The notes under the pieces were generated by a model, which made no database searches, was not told the DNA's origin, and saw only the letters and a program-made list of their open reading frames with translations. Of a stretch of DNA of 64,000 bases, positions 25,168 to 34,671 are shown piece by piece. How positions within the stretch are numbered: position 1 is the first letter of the stretch; each line of letters begins with the position of its first letter. Position numbers and translations under genes: made by a program. The DNA is from Metallococcus carri (GTDB lineage: Bacteria > Actinomycetota > Actinomycetes > Actinomycetales > Dermatophilaceae), in NCBI RefSeq assembly GCF_011440275.1, contig NZ_JAAOIV010000001.1, positions 454,282 to 518,281 on the forward strand, read 5' to 3'.

Positions 25168-25806
25168 ATGGCGTTGACACGGGAGCAGATGGCGGCGCGG
25201 GCGGCCGCGGAGCTGCAGGACGGCGACTACGTCAACCTCGGCATCGGGTTGCCGACGCTGGTGCCCAACTATGTGCCGGACGACGTCGAGTTGGTGCTGC
25301 AGTCCGAGAACGGCCTGCTCGGCGTGGGTCCCTATCCGACCGAGGATCAGGTCGACGCCGACCTGATCAACGCCGGCAAGGAGACGGTGACGCTGCGGCG
25401 TGGGGCGAGCATCTTCGACTCGGCGCTGTCCTTCGGGATGATCCGCGGCGGCAAGGTGGACGCGGCGATCCTCGGGGCGATGCAGGTGTCCGAAACCGGT
25501 GACATCGCCAACTGGATGATCCCGGGCAAGATGGTCAAGGGCATGGGCGGCGCGATGGACCTGGTGCATGGCGCCAAGAAGGTCGTGGTGCTGATGGAAC
25601 ATGTCGCCAAGGACGGCTCGCCGAAGATCCTGCCCGAGTGCACGCTCCCCCTGACCGGTCAGCGGGTGGTGCAGCGGATCATCACCGACCTGGCAGTTAT
25701 GGATGTCACCGACACGGGGCTGGTATTGCGCGAGCTCGCGCCGGGCGTGACGCAGGAGCAGGTGCGCGAAGCGACCGCGGCGAGCTTCACCACCGACCTG
25801 GGCTGA
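25168..25806 (+). CDS. scoB: 3-oxoacid CoA-transferase subunit B
   Basis: A 212-residue family I CoA-transferase beta subunit. The catalytic glutamate lies in [11 protein letters not shown] (ExGxxG motif) near residue 45; other family blocks are [14 protein letters not shown] and [19 protein letters not shown]. It pairs with ScoA. ATG at 25168 follows GGGGCAGGG about 4-10 bp upstream. The 153-bp distance to scoA is unusual for this gene pair, which normally overlaps, and is explained by the 83-bp duplication. Confidence 0.93.
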   Translation: MALTREQMAARAAAELQDGDYVNLGIGLPTLVPNYVPDDVELVLQSENGLLGVGPYPTEDQVDADLINAGKETVTLRRGASIFDSALSFGMIRGGKVDAAILGAMQVSETGDIANWMIPGKMVKGMGGAMDLVHGAKKVVVLMEHVAKDGSPKILPECTLPLTGQRVVQRIITDLAVMDVTDTGLVLRELAPGVTQEQVREATAASFTTDLG

Positions 25807-25835
25807 GCTCGCCTGCGCGACAGACTCCGACAGCC

Positions 25836-26900
25836 TTAGCCGAGCACGGCGCGGCGGGCGGCTTCGTCCTCAAGCTTGGCCCGCTCGGCTTCCCGGCGCA
25901 GCCGGCGCTTGATCTTGGCGTCCTCGCGCGACAGCCGCTGGTCTTCGCGCTCCTCCAGCGAGGGCTGCTGGTAGTCGTCGCCCATGAGCTCACTGAGGTA
26001 GCGGTCCATGATCTCGTCCATCGGCCCGTCGCCGACGAGGGTGCCGCCGTTGAGGTAGAGCCCGCGGGTGCAAAAGCGCAGCAGGTCGCTCGCCGAGTGC
26101 GAGACGAGGAAGAGCGTGCGGCCCTGGTCGAGCAGCGACTCCATCCGGTTGTAGCACTTCTCCCGGAAGGCCGCATCGCCCACGGCGAGCACCTCGTCGA
26201 CCAGGATGATCGGCTCGTCCAGGCAGGTGATCACCGCGAAGCCGAGGCGCACCTGCATGCCGGAGGAGAAGTGCCGGTAGGGCACGTCGAGCCCGTCGCG
26301 CACCGCCGGGCCGGCGAAGTCGACGATGTCGTCGAAGCGCGCCTCGGTCTCCTCCCGCGACATACCGTGCAGGCCGGCGGTGAGGAAGATGTTCTCGCGC
26401 GCGGTGAGCTCGCCGATGAAGCCACCGGTCAGCTCGATCAGCGGCGCCACGCCCTCGCCGACCCGGGCCTGGCCCTCGTCGGGCAGCAGCGTGCCGGCGA
26501 TCATCTTCAGCAGGGTCGACTTGCCGCCACCGTTGCCGCCGACGAGGCCGACAGCCTCGCCGCGACCGACGGTGAAACTGACATTGCGCAGCGCCCAGAA
26601 GGTCTCCCGGTTGTGCGCGCTCTTGCCGGTGAAGATGATCTCGCGCAGCGACAGATTGCGCCGGCGGCCGCGCAGGAACTCGATGCCGAGGTTGTCGACC
26701 TCGATGACCGGTTGGCCCTCCTGCGTCTTCCACTCCACCGTGCTCGGCACGTCCGGGAAGGCGTAATCCGCCATCGTCCGCTTGTGCTCGGGGTCGTAAC
26801 CGGCCGGGTCGTTCGCGCGGCGCTCAGGCCGCCAGCGGGTCTTGCCGTTCTCGCCGATGACGGGCTCGCCGACGGGGCCGAGGGGCGGGGTGTCGGACAT
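25836..26900 (-). CDS. Polysaccharide ABC exporter, ATP-binding subunit (Wzt/TagH type)
   Basis: A 354-residue ABC ATPase. Residues 1-60 are a polar extension; the nucleotide-binding domain follows with Walker A GGNGGGKSTLLK, signature FSSGMQVRLGFAV (the YSSGM form specific to polysaccharide exporters), Walker B PIILVDEVLAVGD and a switch histidine in LVSHS. Residues 315-354 are a charged helical tail (REDQRLSREDAKIKRRLRR). There is no Wzt C-terminal carbohydrate-binding domain, so it is nearer to TagH/RfbB without substrate recognition. ATG at 26900 is 1 bp after the permease stop. It powers export of the undecaprenyl-linked wall glycopolymer. Confidence 0.92.
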   Translation of the reverse strand: MSDTPPLGPVGEPVIGENGKTRWRPERRANDPAGYDPEHKRTMADYAFPDVPSTVEWKTQEGQPVIEVDNLGIEFLRGRRRNLSLREIIFTGKSAHNRETFWALRNVSFTVGRGEAVGLVGGNGGGKSTLLKMIAGTLLPDEGQARVGEGVAPLIELTGGFIGELTARENIFLTAGLHGMSREETEARFDDIVDFAGPAVRDGLDVPYRHFSSGMQVRLGFAVITCLDEPIILVDEVLAVGDAAFREKCYNRMESLLDQGRTLFLVSHSASDLLRFCTRGLYLNGGTLVGDGPMDEIMDRYLSELMGDDYQQPSLEEREDQRLSREDAKIKRRLRREAERAKLEDEAARRAVLG

Positions 26901-26901
26901 C

Positions 26902-27726
26902 TCAGATCTCCTTCAGCACGGCCGGCTCGAGCTTGCGGAACACCCACAGACCGAAGACCAGCCACAGCAGCGTGACGACGCCACCGGCGATCCACGCGTG
27001 ATAGTCCGGCGACACCCCGGGCTTGAGGAAGCTGAGCCGGTACATGTCGTTGATCGCGGTCAACGGGTTGAACTGCTGCAGGTGTTTGGCCCACGGGGCG
27101 CGCTTGCCGAGCATCTCGGCGGAATAGACGATCGGGGTCAGGTAGAACAGCATTCGCAGCCCGATCCGCACCAGCCGGACGAAGTCGTCGACGAGCGCGG
27201 TCACCGGCGCCATCACCAGCCCCATGCCGATGCACAGCAGCAACTCCATGATCAGCGCTGGGATCCAGTAGACGATCCGCCAGTTGACCGCCACATCGCC
27301 GCGCCAGGCGAAGAACGCGATGAACCCCAACAGGATCGGCAAGGACATCAGGTGCTCGATGCCCTTGGACAGCACGACCCGGATGACCCACATCTCGCGC
27401 GGCAGGTTCGTCGATCGCACGAGGAGGCGCTCGGCATACAGCGCCCGCGAGGTCTCGTTGATCGCGTTGTTGAACCAGTTCCAGGCGAGCAGACCGGCGA
27501 CGAGGTAGAGGACGAACGGGCTGCCCTGGCTGCTGCCCTCGCCGCGGGCGCGGTAGATGATGCCGAAGACCAGGCCGTAGACCAGGGTCATCGCGAGCGG
27601 GTCGATCAGCGTCCAGAGATAGCCGAGGACGCTGCGGGCGTAGCGGATCCGCAGATCGCGACGCACCAGCGTCCAGAGGATCTTGCGGTCGGCGTAGATC
27701 CGACCGATCCGGGTGGCATAGCTCAT
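26902..27726 (-). CDS. Polysaccharide ABC exporter, permease subunit (Wzm/TagG type)
   Basis: A 274-residue ABC-2 permease with six hydrophobic segments. The start RIYADRKILWTLVRRDLRIRY and SVLGYLWTLIDPL are the cytoplasmic gate helix and first TM of Wzm/TagG; later blocks include LNPLTAINDMYR-like FNPLTAINDMYR. It pairs with the ATPase downstream. Its ATG overlaps the stop of the preceding GT2 gene (ATGA), so GT2, permease and ATPase form one minus-strand operon. Confidence 0.92.
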   Translation of the reverse strand: MSYATRIGRIYADRKILWTLVRRDLRIRYARSVLGYLWTLIDPLAMTLVYGLVFGIIYRARGEGSSQGSPFVLYLVAGLLAWNWFNNAINETSRALYAERLLVRSTNLPREMWVIRVVLSKGIEHLMSLPILLGFIAFFAWRGDVAVNWRIVYWIPALIMELLLCIGMGLVMAPVTALVDDFVRLVRIGLRMLFYLTPIVYSAEMLGKRAPWAKHLQQFNPLTAINDMYRLSFLKPGVSPDYHAWIAGGVVTLLWLVFGLWVFRKLEPAVLKEI

Positions 27727-28778
27727 CGTGGTCCTAGCTGTTGCTGTCCTGGGCTCGCCAAATGTAGTGGTCCGTTGCTGGGAGGATCCTGGACGTCCTC
27801 CGCAAGCCGCACCCGGCTGGTGAGGAAGCCGGCGCCCCAGGCGAGGTGCATCGTCGCAAGGACCGGTGGCACCAGCGCCCGGACTTTCGCCGGCTCGCCC
27901 TGGGAGATCGCCCACCCGCCCGCTGCGATCGCGGTGAGGTATGCCGCGGGCACCAGCCACAGCGGACGCCATACGAGACCACCCACGGCCCCCACGGCGA
28001 TCGCCGCGACGGCCACCGGCGGGGCGAGATAGCGGGCGTTGATCGAGCCCTTGTGGCGGCGGGCGACGACGCGGCGCCAGGTGCCGTACTGGAAGTACTG
28101 CGAGGCGAGGGTGGCGAAGGTGCCGCGCGGGCGATAGGTGACCCGCATCTGCGGGGTGAACCAGACCGTGCCGCCGAGCGCGCGCAGCCGCCAGTTCATC
28201 TCCCAGTCCTGCGCGCGGCGGAAGCGGGTGTCATAGCCGCCGACGCGCTGCAGCCAGCCGCGGTCGAAGACGCCGAGGTAGACCGTCTCGGCCTCCCCCG
28301 CCTGGCCCCCGAGTTTGAAGCGCGCGCCGCCGACGCCGATCCGGCTCTTCATCGCACACGCGACCGCCCGCTCGAAGGGGGTCGTGCCCTCGGCATACAT
28401 GATCCCGCCCACATTGGCCGCGCCGGTCTCGGCGAGGGTCGTGGCGGCCGTGCGCAGGTAGCCGGGCGACAGCAGCCCGTGCCCGTCGACGCGCGCGACG
28501 ATGTCGTATGCCGCCTGCCCGATCGCCAGGTTGAGCGCCTCCGGAGTGAGCCCAGTTGGGTTGTCTACCAAGCGAATTCGCGGATCAGACGCGGCCAGCC
28601 GGCGGGCGACGTCGTCGGTGGCATCGGTGGACGGCCCGAGGGCCAGGATGATCTCGAGCGGCCCATCCCAGTCCTGCTCGGTGATCGCAGCGACCGACTC
28701 CGCCAGGTGGCGTTCTTCGTTGAGGATGGGCATCACCACGGAGATCCCGCGCTGAGCGGGTTGGTCGGGCGATGGCAC
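27723..28778 (-). CDS. GT2 glycosyltransferase, ExoA-like with C-terminal membrane segments
   Basis: A 351-residue protein. The GT-A domain spans residues 10-240 (ISVVMPILNEERHLAESV, LALGPSTDATDDV, ARVDGHGLLSPGYL in place of a DxD, RRAQDWEMNWRLRALGG); residues 255-310 have two hydrophobic segments (VAVAAIAVGAVGGLVW and LVPAAYLTAIAAGG). This matches succinoglycan ExoA-like enzymes acting on lipid-linked acceptors. GTG at 28778 has TAGCCT (complement of 28786-28791) 7 bp upstream, so it is probably leaderless. It is the first gene of the exporter operon and divergent from the LCP gene. Confidence 0.88.
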   Translation of the reverse strand: MPSPDQPAQRGISVVMPILNEERHLAESVAAITEQDWDGPLEIILALGPSTDATDDVARRLAASDPRIRLVDNPTGLTPEALNLAIGQAAYDIVARVDGHGLLSPGYLRTAATTLAETGAANVGGIMYAEGTTPFERAVACAMKSRIGVGGARFKLGGQAGEAETVYLGVFDRGWLQRVGGYDTRFRRAQDWEMNWRLRALGGTVWFTPQMRVTYRPRGTFATLASQYFQYGTWRRVVARRHKGSINARYLAPPVAVAAIAVGAVGGLVWRPLWLVPAAYLTAIAAGGWAISQGEPAKVRALVPPVLATMHLAWGAGFLTSRVRLAEDVQDPPSNGPLHLASPGQQQLGPR

Positions 28779-28785
28779 GCGCTCC

Positions 28786-28821
28786 AGGCTACAGGCTGCC
28801 CTCAGCGGTCCCGGTTACCCT
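28786..28821. promoter_or_regulatory. Divergent leaderless promoters, GT2 and LCP
   Basis: On the minus strand TAGCCT (28786-28791) is 7 bp before the GTG at 28778. On the plus strand TACCCT (28816-28821) is 6 bp before the GTG at 28828. The exporter operon and the wall-ligase gene thus share a 49-bp intergenic region. Confidence 0.6.
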
Positions 28822-28827
28822 GTCGCG

Positions 28828-30177
28828 GTGTCCCACGACGATGACGACGCGATGATCTTCGATACCCGCAAGGGCGGTGGCCGGGCCGCCCGCGGGCAAC
28901 GCGACGACGCTTCGCGGGCCATTCCCACGCGGCCGCGACGGCCGCAACCGGCGGATCCCGACGCGACGCGCGAGCTGCCGCGCCGCACCGACGACAGCAC
29001 CCGGGTGATGCCTGCCGGGCGCACGCCGGGTGCCCGCCCGCCGGGTCGCCCCGTCGCGGGCGATCCCGGGCGACGTCCGATGCGCGGCCCGGGAGGCGTC
29101 GGGTCAGGCGGCCCGGGTGGTCCGAGAGACCCGCGCGACCTTCGTGATGCGCGCGACCCGCGTGGCCCCCGGGGTCCGCGGCCCGGTGCGACCCCCGCTG
29201 CCGAGCCCGCGCCGCGCCGTCGCAAGCGCCCCTTCCTCAAGATCGTGACCGTCCTCGTCCTGATCGTCGCGTTGTGGGTGGGCGCGCTGCTGTGGGCCGG
29301 TATGGCGGCGTGGGGCAAGGTCACCAAGGTCGACGCCTGGCCGGCGGGCAACCGGCCGGCGGCCGGCAAGGGCACCAATGTGCTGCTCGTGGGCTCCGAC
29401 TCGCGCGCGGGGCTGAGCAGCCAGGAGGCGCACAACCTCGGCACCGGTGGCTCGAATGTCGGCGGCGGCACCGCCCGCACCGACACGATCATGGTGTTGC
29501 ACATGCCCGAGAGCGGCACCCCCACCTTGATGAGCATCCCGCGCGACTCGTGGGTCGACATACCGGGCCGGGGCAACGGCAAGATCAACGCGGCCTTCAC
29601 GTATGGCGGTCCGCAGCTGCTCGTGCAGACCGTCGAGCAGGCCACCAACCTGCGGATCGACCGCTATATGGAGATCGGCTTCGGCGGTTTCGCCAAGGTG
29701 GTCGACGCTGTCGGCGGCGTCACGATGTGTCTGCCGAAGGCGGTCAACGATCCCTATGCCCACATCAACCTGCCCGCCGGGTGCCAGAACCTCGACGGCA
29801 AGAACGCCTTGGGCTATGTGCGCTCGCGGCACGCCTTCGCCGAGGGCGATCTCGCCCGGGTGAAGAACCAGCGTGAGTTCCTCGCCGCGCTGACCAAGAA
29901 GATCGCGACGCCGTCCAACGCGCTGCTGCCGTGGCGGCTGAAGTCGATCGGTGAGGCCGGCGCCGCGGGGGTCGCGGTCAACAAGGACATGTCGCCCTAC
30001 CAGGCCTTCACGACGCTGTGGACGCTGAAGAACATCAACAGCAACGGCCAGTCGGTGCAGGTGCCGGTCAACCCGGCGATGCGGGCCGGGCAGTCGGTCG
30101 AGATCTTCGACCCGGTGCGGGCACCGGCGCTGTTCGACGCGCTCCGCAACGACCAGTCCCCGAACGCTGCGCCGTAG
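28828..30177 (+). CDS. LCP (LytR-CpsA-Psr) family wall glycopolymer transferase
   Basis: A 449-residue membrane-anchored protein. Residues 1-130 are a cytoplasmic, Arg/Gly/Pro-rich disordered region; a single TM follows (FLKIVTVLVLIVALWVGALL); the extracytoplasmic LCP domain covers about 175-430 with NVLLVGSDSRAG, ARTDTIMVLHMP, MSIPRDSWVDIPG (arginine binding polyprenyl pyrophosphate), KINAAFTYGG and LGYVRSRHAFAEGDLARVKNQ. LCP enzymes transfer undecaprenyl-linked glycopolymers to peptidoglycan. Its position next to the exporter operon suggests that it anchors the Pse-type polymer. The 130-residue N-terminal extension is long, with many RDPRD/RGPRG-like repeats. Confidence 0.92.
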   Translation: MSHDDDDAMIFDTRKGGGRAARGQRDDASRAIPTRPRRPQPADPDATRELPRRTDDSTRVMPAGRTPGARPPGRPVAGDPGRRPMRGPGGVGSGGPGGPRDPRDLRDARDPRGPRGPRPGATPAAEPAPRRRKRPFLKIVTVLVLIVALWVGALLWAGMAAWGKVTKVDAWPAGNRPAAGKGTNVLLVGSDSRAGLSSQEAHNLGTGGSNVGGGTARTDTIMVLHMPESGTPTLMSIPRDSWVDIPGRGNGKINAAFTYGGPQLLVQTVEQATNLRIDRYMEIGFGGFAKVVDAVGGVTMCLPKAVNDPYAHINLPAGCQNLDGKNALGYVRSRHAFAEGDLARVKNQREFLAALTKKIATPSNALLPWRLKSIGEAGAAGVAVNKDMSPYQAFTTLWTLKNINSNGQSVQVPVNPAMRAGQSVEIFDPVRAPALFDALRNDQSPNAAP

Positions 30178-30183
30178 GACGAC

Positions 30184-31356
30184 CTAGCGGATGCCTTTGA
30201 GCACCTGACGGGCCATCACCATCCGCTGGATCTGGTTGGTGCCCTCGTAGATCTGGGTGATCTTGGCGTCGCGCATCATCCGCTCGACCGGGTGGTCCTT
30301 GACGTAGCCGGCGCCACCGAGCAGCTGCACCGCGTCGGTGGTGACCTCCATCGCGACATCGGCGGCATAACATTTGGCCGCCGCGCCGAAGAAGGTCAGG
30401 TCGGCGTCGCCGCGCTCGGACTTGGCGGCCGCGACATAGACCAGCTGGCGGGCGGCCTCGAGCTTCATTGCCATGTCGGCGAGCATGAACTGCAGCCCCT
30501 GGAATTCCGCGATCGCCTTGCCGAACTGCTTGCGCTCCTTGACATACCCCACGGCATAGTCGAGCGCGCCCTGGGCGATGCCGACCGCCTGCGCACCGAT
30601 GGTGACGCGGGTGTGGTCGAGGGTGCGCAGCGCGATCTTCAGCCCTTCGCCCGGCTCGCCGACCATCCGGCTGGCGGGGATGCGGCAGTTGTCGAAGTGC
30701 AGCTCGCGGGTGGGGCTGCCCTTGATGCCGAGCTTGCGCTCTGGCTCGCCGAAGGAGAAGCCCTCGTCGTCCTTCTCGACCACGAAGGCGGTGATATTGC
30801 GGCCGCGCTCGCCGTCGGGGTCGGTGACCGCCATGACCGTATAGAACTGGGAGACACCGGCATTGGTGATCCACGACTTCTGGCCGTTGAGGATGAAGTC
30901 GTCGCCGTCGGCCTTGGCCCGGCACTTCATCGAGGCGGTGTCCGAGCCGGCCTCCCGCTCGGACAGCCCGTAGGAGAACATCCCCTCGCCCTTGGCCAGC
31001 GGCGGCAGGTAGGTCTGCTTGACCTCCTCCGAGGCGCCCAGGATCACCGGCATCGAGCCGAGCTTGTTGACCGCCGGGATGAGCGAGGAGGACGCACACG
31101 CGCGGGCCACCTCCTCGATCACGATGCAGGTGGCGAGCGCGTCGGCCCCCATCCCGTCATACGCCTCGGGCACGTGCGGCGCGTGGAAGTCGGAGGCGAC
31201 CAGCGCGTCGTGCGCGGCCTGCGGGAACTCGCTCTTGTCGTCCACCTCGGCGGCGTGCGGGGCGATCTTGTCGTCGGCGATCGCGCGGATCGCCTCGCGC
31301 AGGGCCTGGTGGTCCTCGGAGATCTGGAACAGGTCGAAGTCGGTGTTTCCGGTCAC
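30184..31356 (-). CDS. Acyl-CoA dehydrogenase
   Basis: A 390-residue FAD-dependent acyl-CoA dehydrogenase. Features: FSYGLSEREAGSDTASM (FAD/substrate loop), WITNAG, and QIYEGTNQIQRMVMAR near the C-terminus containing the catalytic glutamate. It catalyses alpha,beta-dehydrogenation of an acyl-CoA; chain preference is not deducible. A GTG at 31374 is possible, but TAGGAT (complement of 31364-31369) is 7 bp before GTG 31356, supporting a leaderless start there. The stop lies 6 bp from the convergent LCP stop. Confidence 0.92.
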   Translation of the reverse strand: MTGNTDFDLFQISEDHQALREAIRAIADDKIAPHAAEVDDKSEFPQAAHDALVASDFHAPHVPEAYDGMGADALATCIVIEEVARACASSSLIPAVNKLGSMPVILGASEEVKQTYLPPLAKGEGMFSYGLSEREAGSDTASMKCRAKADGDDFILNGQKSWITNAGVSQFYTVMAVTDPDGERGRNITAFVVEKDDEGFSFGEPERKLGIKGSPTRELHFDNCRIPASRMVGEPGEGLKIALRTLDHTRVTIGAQAVGIAQGALDYAVGYVKERKQFGKAIAEFQGLQFMLADMAMKLEAARQLVYVAAAKSERGDADLTFFGAAAKCYAADVAMEVTTDAVQLLGGAGYVKDHPVERMMRDAKITQIYEGTNQIQRMVMARQVLKGIR

Positions 31357-31379
31357 AGCCGCGATCCTACTCACGGGTA

Positions 31380-32378
31380 TCAGTCGGCGAGTGCGGGCGC
31401 GACCTCGCGCTCGAACAACTCGATGCCGGAGGTGTCATAGGCCGCCTCGGCGAAATAGGCGATGAGGTAACCCATCCCGGCATCCTTGAGCGGCCTCAGT
31501 TGCTCGACGATCTGCTCGGGAGTCCCCACCCCGATCGCGCTGCGCTGCTTGGCGACCGCGTCGAGCTTGTCCTGCGCCAAACCGCCCCGGCGGAACCGGT
31601 CGACCATCGCCGCGAAGCGGTCGTCGATCTCCTGGTCGTTCGCGCCGATCACGATGTTGACGTTGGTGCTGCGGACGATCTCCTGCGGGTCGCGGCCGAG
31701 GTCGGTGCAGTGCTGGCGCAGGATCTGATCCTTGTGCCGGAAGGTCTCCACGTCACCGCCGAAGTTGGTGTAGTCGGCATATTCGGCCGCGATCCGCAGC
31801 GTCTTGCGCTCGCCACCACCGGCGACCCACAGCGGTATGCCGTGGCGTCCCTGCTGCAGCGGCTTCGGGTAGCACAAGGCGCCATCGGCCTGGTAGTGCT
31901 TGCCGGCCAGCGTGGCCTCGCCGCGCGTCCACATCTGGGCGAAGATCTCCACGCCCTCGCGCAGCCTGGTCAGCCGCTCCCCCGCGCCGGGGAAGCCGTA
32001 GCCATAGGCGCGCCATTCGTGCTCGTACCAGCCGGCGCCGATGCCCATCTCCACTCGGCCGCCGCTCACGTGATCGACGGTGGCGGCGACCTTGGCCAGA
32101 TAGGTGGGCTGGCGATACGACATACAGGTGCACATCTGACCGAGCCGGATCCGGTCGGTCATCGCGGCGAACGCCGCCATCAGCGTCCACGCCTCGTGGG
32201 TCGCCTCGTGCGAGGGCTGTGGCGTGGTGTGGAAGTGGTCGTAGACCCACAACGACTCCCACAGCGTCGACTCATCGAAGCGGCGGGCCAGGTCGGCCAT
32301 CGTTCGCCATTGCTGCGCCGGGTCGATGCCGACCAGGTCGAACCGCCAGCCCTGCGGGACGAAGACACCGAATCGCAT
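31380..32378 (-). CDS. LLM-class F420-dependent oxidoreductase
   Basis: A 332-residue luciferase-like monooxygenase-fold protein. It starts [12 protein letters not shown], with [28 protein letters not shown] and [20 protein letters not shown], a block typical of actinobacterial F420-dependent enzymes (TIGR03560-like). It probably uses F420H2 or FMN to reduce an unknown substrate. A TAGGGT box (complement near 32410) would give a short leader with ACAGG before the ATG. It lies just upstream of the acyl-CoA dehydrogenase, with an intergenic promoter between them. Confidence 0.88.
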   Translation of the reverse strand: MRFGVFVPQGWRFDLVGIDPAQQWRTMADLARRFDESTLWESLWVYDHFHTTPQPSHEATHEAWTLMAAFAAMTDRIRLGQMCTCMSYRQPTYLAKVAATVDHVSGGRVEMGIGAGWYEHEWRAYGYGFPGAGERLTRLREGVEIFAQMWTRGEATLAGKHYQADGALCYPKPLQQGRHGIPLWVAGGGERKTLRIAAEYADYTNFGGDVETFRHKDQILRQHCTDLGRDPQEIVRSTNVNIVIGANDQEIDDRFAAMVDRFRRGGLAQDKLDAVAKQRSAIGVGTPEQIVEQLRPLKDAGMGYLIAYFAEAAYDTSGIELFEREVAPALAD

Positions 32379-32493
32379 CGCACACCTGTCTTTCCTCGGG
32401 GAACGGCGTCACCCTAGTGCGCACCCGATGTTCACCGGGCTGTTGAGCGCGAGGCGGGACGGGTCGGCATACCGGACGGGTAAGTTGGGCCGC

Positions 32494-33675
32494 ATGCCCG
32501 CGCCCACCCCTATCACCGTCGTCGGCACCGGCTACGTCGGTCTGTCGATGGCCGTGCTGCTGTCCGCCCGGCACCCCGTGATCGCCTATGACATCAGCGA
32601 GCCGCGGATCGAGGTGCTGCGCTCGGGGGCGTCGCCGATCGTCGACGCCGAGATCGAGGAGCAGTTGGCGAGCGGGTCGCTCGACCTCACCTTCACGACC
32701 GACAAGGACGAGGCGTATGCCGATGCGCGCTTCGTGATCATCGCGACGCCGACCGATTACAACTCCCAGACGAATTACTTCGACACCACCAGCGTCGAGG
32801 GCGTCATCGCCGATGTGCACAAGGCCAATCCGGACGCGGTGATGGTCGTGAAGTCGACGATCCCGGTGGGCTTCGTCAAGGACGTCTCGACCCGGCTCGG
32901 CACCAGCAATGTGATGTTCTCCCCCGAGTTCCTGCGCGAGGGAAAAGCGTTGTGGGACAACCTGCATCCGGCGCGGATCATCGTCGGTGAGAAGAGCGAG
33001 CGAGCCCAGGAGTTCGCCGACCTGCTGCTGGAGGCCTCGCTCGAGCCGGACGTGCCGGTGCTGCTCACCGACTCCACCGAGGCCGAGGCGATCAAGCTGT
33101 TCGCCAACACCTACCTGGCGATGCGGGTGGCCTATTTCAACGAGCTCGACACCTTCGCCTCGCTGCGCGGCCTCGACACCCGGCAGATCATCGAGGGCGT
33201 GGGGTTGGACCCGCGGATCGGCAAGCACTACAACAACCCGTCCTTCGGGTATGGCGGGTACTGCCTGCCCAAGGACACCAAGCAGTTGCTCGCCAACTAC
33301 GACGAGGTGCCGCAGACGCTGATCAGCGCGATCGTCACGGCCAACACCACGCGCAAGGATTTCGTTGCGGCGGACATCGTGTCGCGCAACCCGGGCGTGG
33401 TCGGCATCCACCGGCTGATCATGAAGTCCGGCTCGGACAACTTCCGCGCCTCCAGCGTGCAGGGCATCATGAAACGCTTGAAGGCCAAGGGAATTGCGGT
33501 GATCGTCTTCGAGCCGGAGCTGGTGGAGGACACCTACTTCGGCTCCGAGGTGGTGCGCGATCTGGGCGAGTTCAAGCGGCGGTCGGACCTGATCGTCGCC
33601 AACCGGCGCGTGCCCGACCTGGATGACGTGGCCGACAAGGTCTACACCCGCGACCTCTACGGCAACGACGCCTAA
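32494..33675 (+). CDS. ugd: UDP-glucose 6-dehydrogenase
   Basis: A 393-residue nucleotide-sugar dehydrogenase of the short (E. coli Ugd/RkpK) type. NAD site [15 protein letters not shown] at residue 9; [36 protein letters not shown]; catalytic cysteine in [14 protein letters not shown]. It makes UDP-glucuronate for surface polysaccharides, fitting the nearby envelope genes. ATG at 32494 has TAAGTT at 32481-32486, 7 bp upstream, so it is leaderless; the open frame extends upstream but without homology. A 21-bp repeat array begins right after its stop. Confidence 0.93.
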   Translation: MPAPTPITVVGTGYVGLSMAVLLSARHPVIAYDISEPRIEVLRSGASPIVDAEIEEQLASGSLDLTFTTDKDEAYADARFVIIATPTDYNSQTNYFDTTSVEGVIADVHKANPDAVMVVKSTIPVGFVKDVSTRLGTSNVMFSPEFLREGKALWDNLHPARIIVGEKSERAQEFADLLLEASLEPDVPVLLTDSTEAEAIKLFANTYLAMRVAYFNELDTFASLRGLDTRQIIEGVGLDPRIGKHYNNPSFGYGGYCLPKDTKQLLANYDEVPQTLISAIVTANTTRKDFVAADIVSRNPGVVGIHRLIMKSGSDNFRASSVQGIMKRLKAKGIAVIVFEPELVEDTYFGSEVVRDLGEFKRRSDLIVANRRVPDLDDVADKVYTRDLYGNDA

Positions 33676-33775
33676 CCCCGAAACGTCACTAATGCCCCGC
33701 GAAACGTCAGTAATACCTCGCGAAACGTCACCAATACCCCGCGAAACGTCACCAATGCCCCGCGAGAGGTCACGG
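33676..33775. repeat. 21-bp tandem array B (about 4.6 units) at 3' end of ugd
   Basis: Units start at 33679 with CGAAACGTCACTAATGCCCCG and continue every 21 bp to 33763. They begin 3 bp after the ugd TAA. Orientation relative to ugd is the same as for the arrays after LysR, purE, accD and tauE genes. Confidence 0.95.
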
Positions 33776-33858
33776 ACCCCATCGCCGACGACTCGCGGCA
33801 CTCGAGGTGGGTGAGCCACTCCACCTGAACGGTCGTAGAGCCCTCCGCGCCGATCACC

Positions 33859-33864
33859 TAGCGT
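33859..33864 (+). promoter_or_regulatory. Leaderless -10 box for LysE-family gene
   Basis: TAGCGT lies 6 bp before the ATG at 33871. Confidence 0.55.
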
Positions 33865-33870
33865 GGCGCG

Positions 33871-34515
33871 ATGGGAATCGACTGGCCGCTCTACCTCGGT
33901 GTCGTCCTCCTGGCCTACCTCATCCCCGGACCAGATTTCCTGCTGGTCATGCGCTGGTCCGTGCGCCGCCGCCGACTGGGCATGGCAGCTGCGGCAGGGG
34001 CGATGACCGGGCTGACATGTCACATGCTGCTGGCCACCGCGGGACTGTCCCTGTTGTTGGCTCGCTACACCGCGGCCCTGACGGCGATCCGGATTGTCGG
34101 CGGGCTCTATCTCGTCGTCCTCGGTTGCCGCATCGTGGCAGGCACCCTGCATCGCAAGACCCCGACCAGCAAGCAAGCTCATCCTGACGCTGCGGATGAT
34201 GGAGACGACGTCGGCCTGCGGCGAGCATTCCTGCAAGGTTGGCTCAGCAACATGACCAACCCGAAGGCCATCTTGTTTTTCGCTGCTGTGCTGCCGCAGT
34301 TCGTCAATCCGGCCGCCGCAACCCCCAGCTGGTTACAGATCAGCGCCCTCGGCTTCGCCGACGTCGTGACCGGGGTGCTCCCGTGGACTGTTGTCATCCT
34401 TGTCGGTGGGGCACTCAGCGGTGCTCTGAGCCGCCCCCGCGTGCAGAACTGGTGGGACCGGTGCACCGGCACGGTGCTCGGCGTCTTCGGAATAGGGGTC
34501 GTAGCTCGCGGCTAG
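33871..34515 (+). CDS. LysE/RhtB family transporter
   Basis: A 214-residue membrane protein with about six hydrophobic segments. It has the family motif LIPGPDFLLVMRWSVRRRRLGMAAAAG (abridged: LIPGPDFLLV then GMAAAAGAM) at residue 15 and the second-half GWLSNMTNPKAILFFAAVLPQFV block typical of LysE/RhtB amino-acid exporters (GxxxNxxNPKxxLFF). It probably exports an amino acid or related metabolite. It is transcribed alone; array B lies upstream and array C downstream. Confidence 0.9.
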   Translation: MGIDWPLYLGVVLLAYLIPGPDFLLVMRWSVRRRRLGMAAAAGAMTGLTCHMLLATAGLSLLLARYTAALTAIRIVGGLYLVVLGCRIVAGTLHRKTPTSKQAHPDAADDGDDVGLRRAFLQGWLSNMTNPKAILFFAAVLPQFVNPAAATPSWLQISALGFADVVTGVLPWTVVILVGGALSGALSRPRVQNWWDRCTGTVLGVFGIGVVARG

Positions 34516-34555
34516 GCGCCCGCCTACTGCGTGGTCAGGACCGCCGGCCGTGCCG

Positions 34556-34671
34556 CCTCGCGAGGCTTTACTGACGTTTCGCGGGGAACTAGTGACGTTT
34601 CGCGGGGAACTAGTGACGGCTCGCGGGGAACTAGTGACGTTTCGCGAGGTATTACTGACGTTTCGCGCGGA
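34556..34671. repeat. 21-bp tandem array C (about 4.7 units) at 3' end of purE
   Basis: Units GACGTTTCGCGGGGAACTAGT repeat every 21 bp from 34573 to 34657 in the plus direction, preceded by a partial unit. The purE stop TAA (34652-34654, complement) and its last codons lie inside the last units. Polarity relative to purE matches the other arrays. Confidence 0.95.

Noticed and set aside
24241..25806. scoAB as part of the pseudaminic acid acyl module
   Set aside because: It could supply acetoacetyl-CoA, but the genes are typical catabolic CoA-transferase subunits with their own promoter; proximity alone is weak.
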